The translations under genes and the position numbers were made by a program. Source: Deltaproteobacteria bacterium (GTDB lineage: Bacteria > Desulfobacterota > Binatia > Binatales > Binataceae). From it: a stretch of 6,683 nucleotides of DNA. The stretch spans positions 1 through 6,683 of the forward strand of contig JAJYMR010000189.1 in the NCBI GenBank assembly GCA_021786815.1, given 5' to 3'. Below, piece by piece: positions 1-3,474 of this stretch (positions within the stretch are counted from its first letter, which is position 1; every line of letters starts with the position of its first letter). Under the pieces are notes generated by a model. It was given only the letters and a program-made list of their open reading frames with translations, did not search any database and was not told the origin of the DNA.

Positions 1-128
1 ATCAGGCTGCAGAACTGTTTGGGGATTTCCTGTCCGGAGATGCGGCGGGTAACCGACTTCAGCCGGGTACCTTCGCCGCCGGCCAGAATGATCGCACAGC
101 GCCTGTGAGCGCGCGGAACTGGTGGCAT
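1..128 (-). CDS. Sugar-1-phosphate nucleotidyltransferase (mannose-1-phosphate guanylyltransferase-like), N-terminal fragment
   Basis: Only the first 42 codons are in the window; the gene continues past base 1. The reading starts at an ATG (126-128 on the complement), preceded by an AGGAAA ribosome binding site 5 bases away (134-139). Residues 12-23 read AIILAGGEGTRL, the nucleotide-binding signature loop of the NTP_transferase (GT-A-like) fold. TRRISGQEIPKQF follows at residues 27-39, with the P-K-Q-F typical of GDP-mannose pyrophosphorylases. Such enzymes make GDP-mannose (or a related NDP-sugar) from the sugar-1-phosphate in the cytoplasm, for polysaccharide or O-antigen synthesis. The fold is clear. 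The exact sugar is inferred from the PKQF motif and could differ. It is separated by about 350 non-coding bases from the small genes upstream, so it probably has its own promoter. Confidence 0.85.
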   Translation of the reverse strand, partial: MPPVPRAHRRCAIILAGGEGTRLKSVTRRISGQEIPKQFCSL

Positions 129-480
129 CGCACTTTCCTTTCGTAAATTTTTCTGCGCTCAGATTCAGCAAGTGCCCTGCCAGTTTCCGTGCGTGAGTCG
201 GACGGGAAGTCACAGGAAAAAAATCGGCGCGAAGGCGCAACAATGCGTTTCGCGCAAGGTAGCCGAAACCACCAATGGCGATTAGCGTTGCTCCCGATTG
301 TCACATCGACGTCGCACACCGTTGCGCCCTTAAGGAGCAGCGAAAGGAAGCGCAATGATTTTATAGGCGTTAAGAAACCGGCGAGTAACGCGCGAATTGC
401 CAAGTGCGAAGAGAAATGCGATTTTGCCGCTGCGCCATTGTGATGGCGCTGCCCGGCCATGCGCTTGTCGTTCGAAGCGT
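129..480. other. Intergenic region, 352 bases, between the 59-aa gene and the nucleotidyltransferase
   Basis: No convincing gene is present on either strand. The open frames crossing it have no recognisable protein features and no good ribosome binding site, and one overlaps the nucleotidyltransferase in a different frame. Contents seen: the nucleotidyltransferase ribosome binding site at 134-139, a hairpin at 432-449 described separately, and a TATAAA on the complement of 360-365 without a good -35 partner (TTACTC at 17-base spacing). The nucleotidyltransferase promoter probably lies here, but I cannot place it. Confidence 0.6.
432..449 (-). terminator. Candidate terminator hairpin after the 59-aa gene
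   Basis: There is a perfect 7-base-pair inverted repeat, GCGCCAT / ATGGCGC, with a 4-base loop. On the minus strand it starts 31 bases past the stop codon of the 59-aa gene. The bases after it on that strand (AGCGGCAAAATCGCATTTCT) hold no clean T run, so this is a weak intrinsic terminator at best. Its position at the end of the small-gene cluster supports the role. Confidence 0.4.
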
Positions 481-660
481 TCAGAAGCGGGTTTTGCGCC
501 GACGGCCTGCAGGCTCGTATCCGGTCATCTTCTTGTAGATGGTCATCACGATGCGGTAGTAGCGAGCGCCGGTCGCCTCAGGATACTGCCTGCGCGCAAG
601 TTCCTTCGCGCGTTCCCACGCGAGTTCCTCCTCGGGCGTTCTTACAACCCCTACAGGCAT
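481..660 (-). CDS. Small hypothetical protein, 59 aa, coupled to the DUF2267 gene
   Basis: This gene is short and easily missed. It reads MPVGVVRTPEEELAWERAKE from the start and ends in the basic tail GRRRKTRF before TGA. The N-terminal half is a charged amphipathic helix (E10-R24), followed by QYPEATGARYYRIVMTIYKK, an aromatic/basic segment, so a small helical fold is likely. No cysteines, signal peptide or membrane segment are visible. The ATG lies only 6 bases after the DUF2267 stop, and an in-frame TAG (that same stop) blocks any longer form. There is no good ribosome binding site, which fits translation by re-initiation from the upstream gene. I do not recognise a named family. The coding-like composition and tight coupling make it credible, but no function can be assigned. 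Confidence 0.68.
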   Translation of the reverse strand: MPVGVVRTPEEELAWERAKELARRQYPEATGARYYRIVMTIYKKMTGYEPAGRRRKTRF

Positions 661-666
661 CGCATG

Positions 667-1110
667 CTATGCCCCGAACTCACTTCCGGAAGGACCGCCG
701 GCCTTGCGCTGCGCTTCCATCCAGAGCTTCTTCAAATCCTTGGGAAGCTGGCTCATGATGTCCCACGCCTCGCCCTCCTGGCCGCTCGGGCTGCCGAGCA
801 GCTTCTGCAATGCGGCGAAAACGGCGGCCACGGCGCGCTCGGCCTCTGCGTCATCGGGCAGCCCAGCGATGCGCCGCACCTCACCGATGAATTCCTGAAG
901 ATGAATCCGGCGAACCTGCCGGCCCGGGCGATCGAGCGACATCCACATCATCTTGAGCCGCTTCGGGAGTTGCGCGGCGACGTGCTCGGCCTCTTGCGGA
1001 GTTATGCGGTCGCGCAGTTCCTGGAAGACCGCGAACGTAAGAGCCTCGGCGCGGCGCATGTCGGAGGCAACCCTCTCCGCGACTTCATGAAAGAAGGTTT
1101 GGTCATCCAT
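667..1110 (-). CDS. DUF2267 domain-containing protein, 147 aa
   Basis: The start is MDDQTFFHEVAERV, chosen because GGGGAG lies 7 bases upstream of this ATG; the frame stays open further upstream without a ribosome binding site. The protein is all-helical in character and soluble, with no signal or membrane segment. Two related halves are visible. Residues 21-56 contain A-x3-VFQELRDRI followed by AAQLPKRLKMMWM. Residues 92-131 contain AVAAVFAALQKLL followed by SQLPKDLKKLWM. This duplicated (V/A)F-x2-L ... QLPK-x-LK-x2-WM pattern matches DUF2267, whose members are small helical proteins with no established biochemical role, to my knowledge. It is followed after 6 bases by the 59-aa gene and preceded, after an 88-base gap holding an imperfect inverted repeat, by the 71-aa gene. 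The three probably form one transcription unit. The family call is good; the function is unknown. Confidence 0.85.
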   Translation of the reverse strand: MDDQTFFHEVAERVASDMRRAEALTFAVFQELRDRITPQEAEHVAAQLPKRLKMMWMSLDRPGRQVRRIHLQEFIGEVRRIAGLPDDAEAERAVAAVFAALQKLLGSPSGQEGEAWDIMSQLPKDLKKLWMEAQRKAGGPSGSEFGA

Positions 1111-1139
1111 CGCGATTCTCCCCGTCCGGTAATCGCAGC

Positions 1140-1185
1140 GGCGGCCGAACCGCGCATGCCGAAAGCCGCGCCGGTTCATGCCGCC
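1140..1185 (-). repeat. Imperfect inverted repeat between the 71-aa and DUF2267 genes
   Basis: The arms are GGCGGC-C-GAACCG (1140-1152) and CGGTTC-AT-GCCGCC (1172-1185). They give 12 base pairs split 6+6 by a small internal loop, with a 19-base apical loop. On the minus strand the structure starts 13 bases after the stop of the 71-aa gene and ends 29 bases before the DUF2267 start. No T run follows, so it could be a processing or partial attenuation site rather than a true terminator. The pairing is seen; the role is inferred. Confidence 0.4.
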
Positions 1186-1198
1186 GTGCGTCGTATGC

Positions 1199-1414
1199 TT
1201 ATCTGAGCGCGATCTCGTGCGGGAACAGAAACGTTGTTGTCCCGTCGGCGAAACGCACCAGGAACATCCGGCGGCCCAGGTTAAAGACCTCGCGAACAAT
1301 TCGCGGGCACTCGTCGAAATGGCTTCGGCCCTGCGCGTCGCGAATTGGCCTCAGCAGCCGGCATTGATGGCCGATAGTGTCGGTAACCGCCTCTGCCTCT
1401 TCCGTCTGTTCCAT
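1199..1414 (-). CDS. Conserved-looking small protein of unknown function, 71 aa
   Basis: The ATG is preceded by a strong AAGGAGGA ribosome binding site, with GGAGG about 11 bases before the start. An in-frame TAA two codons upstream rules out a longer ATG form. After an acidic start (MEQTEEAEAV), the protein has a central R-D-A-Q-G-R-x-H-F-D-E segment (26-35). Its C-terminal half (44-71) alternates hydrophobic and polar residues (RMFLVRFADGTTTFLFPHEI), suggesting a small beta-sheet or barrel-like fold with an F-A-D-G turn. There is no signal peptide, membrane helix or metal motif; C18 and C36 are single cysteines. I do not recognise a named family. It heads the minus-strand small-gene cluster and diverges from the zinc-finger gene across about 470 non-coding bases. 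Confidence 0.75.
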   Translation of the reverse strand: MEQTEEAEAVTDTIGHQCRLLRPIRDAQGRSHFDECPRIVREVFNLGRRMFLVRFADGTTTFLFPHEIALR

Positions 1415-1662
1415 CCCGATTTATTCCTCCTTGGGCGAGGTACGTTCTGTACGAAACTTTCAATTCATCTTTCGTGCCCGCTCGGGATGCCTCAACGTGA
1501 TTCTGTCCTGGCGAGGCGGAAGCCCTTTCAGGGCAGTGCCTGCGTTACACATAGTATCCATAGGTGACACTTCATCTACCTCTTTTCCGGGCGAAACCAC
1601 TTTAGTTCGGCAAACGCCTGCTATGGTCGAATTGGTCAGATGGCGCGCGATTTGCGTTGAAT

Positions 1663-1688
1663 GGAACCAAGGAGAAATGATCCTTGTT
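1663..1688 (+). promoter_or_regulatory. Candidate ECF-sigma-type promoter (GGAAC-N18-GTT)
   Basis: GGAAC at 1663-1667 and GTT at 1686-1688 are separated by exactly 18 bases. That is the layout of promoters read by several stress ECF sigma factors (SigR/SigH and EcfG-like GGAAC ... GTT elements). It lies about 195 bases upstream of the DksA-like gene in the correct orientation. Transcription would start near 1694-1698, giving a long leader that contains the 1726-1795 inverted repeat. No good sigma-70 promoter was found for this gene. The match is a pattern only; chance occurrence in a region this size is not negligible. Confidence 0.35.
1668..1686 (+). repeat. Inverted repeat CAAGGA-N7-TCCTTG inside the promoter spacer
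   Basis: These are perfect 6-base arms around GAAATGA. They coincide almost exactly with the spacer of the GGAAC ... GTT element, so this could be an operator. A competing pairing also exists, GAGAAA (1672-1677) with TTTCTC (1687-1692), extendable to CAA/TTG with one bulged base. If the segment were transcribed, the two hairpins would be mutually exclusive. Confidence 0.35.
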
Positions 1689-1725
1689 TCTCTTGTTGGA
1701 TGTAGGAGCTGACCGAGAGGTCGGG

Positions 1726-1795
1726 ATTGGAGGAGCGAGCGCGGAATAGGACAAAGGCGGGAGGTCGAAGAGATTGGGTGTCCCGCTCGTCCAAT
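1726..1795 (+). repeat. Long-range inverted repeat in the leader of the DksA-like gene
   Basis: Arms ATTGGAGGAGCG (1726-1737) and CGCTCGTCCAAT (1784-1795) pair at 11 of 12 positions. A nested GGACA (1749-1753) / TGTCC (1779-1783) helix abuts the right arm. It ends 87 bases before the ATG, so it would fold in the 5' untranslated RNA if transcription starts near 1695. The pairing is seen; any regulatory role is inference. Confidence 0.35.
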
Positions 1796-1882
1796 TGTGA
1801 CAGGCGGCTGGGGACGCAACGCCGCAGCGATGACGAAAGCCGCAGCAGTTCGCCGCGCCCCCGGCACGAAGGGAGTACCATC

Positions 1883-2458
1883 ATGGGAATTGCACCTGCA
1901 ATACGAAGAAGTAAGCGCACCGAGGCCCTGCGCGACCTGCTCGTCCGTCTCAGGGACGAAACCTATACCCGGGTCAGGGAATTTCGCAGGGACCAGAGCG
2001 AGGAAGCGGAACCAACGCCGGCCGATGATATCGATCAGGCGCGCTCGACCACCGACGTCGAGACGCATGCGACTCTTATCGAGCGCGCGGAGGACCGGCT
2101 GCGCCTGCTCGACCAGGCGCTCGCCCGCCTGGACAACGGAACCTACGGAACATGCGCTGAATGCGGCGAGGAAATCCCGCTCGAGCGGATGAAAGCCCTG
2201 CCGTTTGCGGCCTTCTGCGTCGATTGCCAGGAAAAGCTGAACCGGGTTCGGCGATGGGGCGCCGGAGGAACCATCCAGCCGTACGATCGGCAGTGGTCGC
2301 CACCCGAGGAGATGGAGGAACCCGGCGGGCGCGAATATCGGCTCGAGCTTCCCGAGGAAGCCACCACGGTCCACTACGAAGAGCCGTTCGGTCCCGAGGA
2401 ACCGTCGGGAGAGGCGCCGCGCCGACGTCGCGGCCGTCCGCGCAAGGTGCGCAAATAG
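1883..2458 (+). CDS. TraR/DksA-type C4 zinc-finger protein with C-terminal AT-hook-like tail, 191 aa
   Basis: The start MGIAPAIRRSKRTEALRDLL is set by GGGAG 7 bases upstream; the frame is open further back but without protein character. Residues 11-85 form a charged coiled-coil-like region. It includes D48-x2-D51-x-A53, the DxxDxA tip motif that in DksA enters the RNA polymerase secondary channel. A zinc finger follows, C91-x2-C94 and C112-x2-C115, with the family's GTYGTC-x2-CG-x2-I-x3-R context. TraR/DksA proteins bind RNA polymerase and modulate initiation, often with ppGpp. Unusually, about 70 residues follow the finger: an acidic, proline-rich linker (136-178), then RRRRGRPRKVRK at 180-191 around an RGRPRK AT-hook core, a minor-groove binder of AT-rich DNA. 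It lies 140 bases upstream of ku on the same strand. A role in stress or repair control is inferred from position only. Confidence 0.9.
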   Translation: MGIAPAIRRSKRTEALRDLLVRLRDETYTRVREFRRDQSEEAEPTPADDIDQARSTTDVETHATLIERAEDRLRLLDQALARLDNGTYGTCAECGEEIPLERMKALPFAAFCVDCQEKLNRVRRWGAGGTIQPYDRQWSPPEEMEEPGGREYRLELPEEATTVHYEEPFGPEEPSGEAPRRRRGRPRKVRK

Positions 2459-2482
2459 GCGTTATGGCCGGATTTTCCTGAC

Positions 2483-2524
2483 CGCGGGCCGGGGTATGTG
2501 CGTTTGGCACAACCCGGCCACGCG
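2483..2524 (+). terminator. Strong GC-rich hairpin between the DksA-like gene and ku
   Basis: Three stacked helices are visible: CGCG/CGCG (2483-2486 with 2521-2524), GGCCGGG/CCCGGCC (2487-2493 with 2513-2519) and TGTGC/GCACA (2497-2501 with 2507-2511). They close on a 5-base GTTTG loop. This gives 16 base pairs, interrupted by one bulged A and a small GTA/A internal loop. It starts 25 bases after the upstream stop codon and ends 74 bases before the ku start. No T tract follows (GCTAGGCTTGGTC), so it may be a partial terminator, an attenuator of ku read-through, an RNA stability element or a protein site. The structure itself is clear. Confidence 0.55.
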
Positions 2525-2598
2525 GCTAGGCTTGGTCTGGCGGCTCTTTGGCGACCCGGCGTCGCGGCCGCGCTATCGCCAGGCAGGAGAAACCCACC

Positions 2599-3462
2599 AT
2601 GGCCGGACGCCCAATCGCCAACGGCGTTATCTCGTTCGGACTCGTTTCGATTCCCGTCAAGCTGTTCGCCGCTACCCGCTCCAAATCGGTCAGCTTCCGG
2701 CTTCTCCATGCCAAGGACAAAAGCCGCATCCAGCAGAAACTCTACTGTCCCGTTGACGACGCGCTAGTGGAGCGAAACGAGCTGGTGCGCGGCTACGAGG
2801 TCGAGAAGGGCATATTCGTCACGTTCACGGACGAGGAACTGGAAAAGCTCGAAGCGCGCGAAGACCACACTCTCGACATCAAGGAGTTCGTTCCGCTTAC
2901 GCAGGTCGATCCCGTCTATTTCGACACCGCTTACCATCTCGGATGCGAACCCGAGTCGGCACGTGCCTACCGGCTTCTGGCGCAGGCGATGCAGGAGTCG
3001 AAGCGGATCGCACTCGGCACCTTCACGATGCGCAACAAGGAGTATTTGGTGCTGCTCAGGCCCTACGAGAAGGGCCTGATGCTTCATACCATGTATTATG
3101 CGGACGAAGTGGTGGCGGGCGAAGATGTCGGCCGCGGCGAGGAAGCGAAAGTCGGCGAGCGCGAACTCGCGCTCGCAAAACGGCTCATCGACGATCTCAC
3201 CGAAACCAAATTCCAGCCGGAAAAGTACAAGGACAGCTACCGCGAGCGGGTAATCGAAGCCGCGCAGAAGAAGGTCCAAGGCGAAGAAGTGGTCGAGGCG
3301 CCGGCCGAGGAACGGCGCGCGAAAGTGATCGACCTGATGTCCGCGCTCAAGGCCTCGCTCGAGCGGCGCGGCGCGCCCGTCGGCGAAGAGGCTGAGGCAA
3401 AGCCGCCCGAGAAACGCGCCGCCGCACGAACCCGTGCCGCGCGAGCGCGAAAACGCAAGTAA
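2599..3462 (+). CDS. ku: Ku protein, non-homologous end joining
   Basis: Bacterial Ku is a homodimeric ring that threads onto double-strand DNA ends, protects them and recruits LigD. This 287-aa protein has the usual family length. The start MAGRPIANGVISFGLVSIPV is the family's N-terminus, with AGGAG 9 bases upstream (2585-2589); the frame extends 17 codons further back without family similarity. The Ku core follows: VSFRLLHAKD (31-40), YCPVDD (49-54), LVRGYEVEKG (62-71), the IKEFV and VDPVYF beta-barrel/bridge segment (94-108), and the LRPYEKGLMLHTMYYADEV block (153-171). The conserved KFQPEKYKDSYRERV (204-218) is in the C-terminal LigD-contacting part. The last ~20 residues are a Lys/Arg/Ala-rich tail (KRAAARTRAARARKRK), known in other bacterial Ku proteins to help DNA binding and threading. 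Its gene ends 12 bases from the end of ligD, convergently. No key segment is missing. Confidence 0.97.
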   Translation: MAGRPIANGVISFGLVSIPVKLFAATRSKSVSFRLLHAKDKSRIQQKLYCPVDDALVERNELVRGYEVEKGIFVTFTDEELEKLEAREDHTLDIKEFVPLTQVDPVYFDTAYHLGCEPESARAYRLLAQAMQESKRIALGTFTMRNKEYLVLLRPYEKGLMLHTMYYADEVVAGEDVGRGEEAKVGERELALAKRLIDDLTETKFQPEKYKDSYRERVIEAAQKKVQGEEVVEAPAEERRAKVIDLMSALKASLERRGAPVGEEAEAKPPEKRAAARTRAARARKRK

Positions 3463-3474
3463 GCCGGCTCGCCG

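Larger units (their letters stand above)
1415..1882. other. Divergent intergenic region, 468 bases, upstream of the 71-aa gene and the DksA-like gene
   Basis: No open frame here looks like a protein gene. The region must carry the promoters of two diverging genes. Seen on the plus strand are an ECF-like GGAAC-N18-GTT element at 1663-1688, a CAAGGA / TCCTTG inverted repeat filling its spacer, and a long-range inverted repeat at 1726-1795. Toward the 71-aa gene there is a small GTAC-N5-GTAC inverted repeat just upstream of its ribosome binding site (about 1444-1456), and a TTGAAA hexamer without a matching -10. Confidence 0.6.

Noticed and set aside
307..314. CGACGTCG palindrome
   Set aside because: An 8-base palindrome in GC-rich DNA with no accompanying promoter is likely incidental.
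397..1206. 269-codon plus-strand open frame opposite the DUF2267 and 59-aa genes
   Set aside because: It is a GC-rich antisense shadow: no recognisable domain, poor ribosome binding site, and the opposite strand has a recognised family with a good start.
1444..1456. GTAC-N5-GTAC inverted repeat as a LexA-type operator
   Set aside because: The half-sites do not match known LexA boxes (GAAC/GTTC orientation and spacing differ), and 4-base arms are easily found by chance.
1677..1712. 11-codon leader ORF, MILVSLVGCRS, preceded by AAGGAG
   Set aside because: The ribosome binding site is only 2 bases from the ATG, there is no run of regulatory codons, and the segment may lie within the promoter rather than the transcript.
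1727..1882. 52-residue N-terminal extension of the DksA-like protein from a TTG
   Set aside because: It has low-complexity basic/serine composition, overlaps the inverted repeat, and the ATG at 1883 has a properly spaced ribosome binding site.
1460..2374. 304-codon minus-strand open frame across the DksA-like gene and its leader
   Set aside because: It is antisense to the zinc-finger coding region, with no domain character; a by-product of codon bias.
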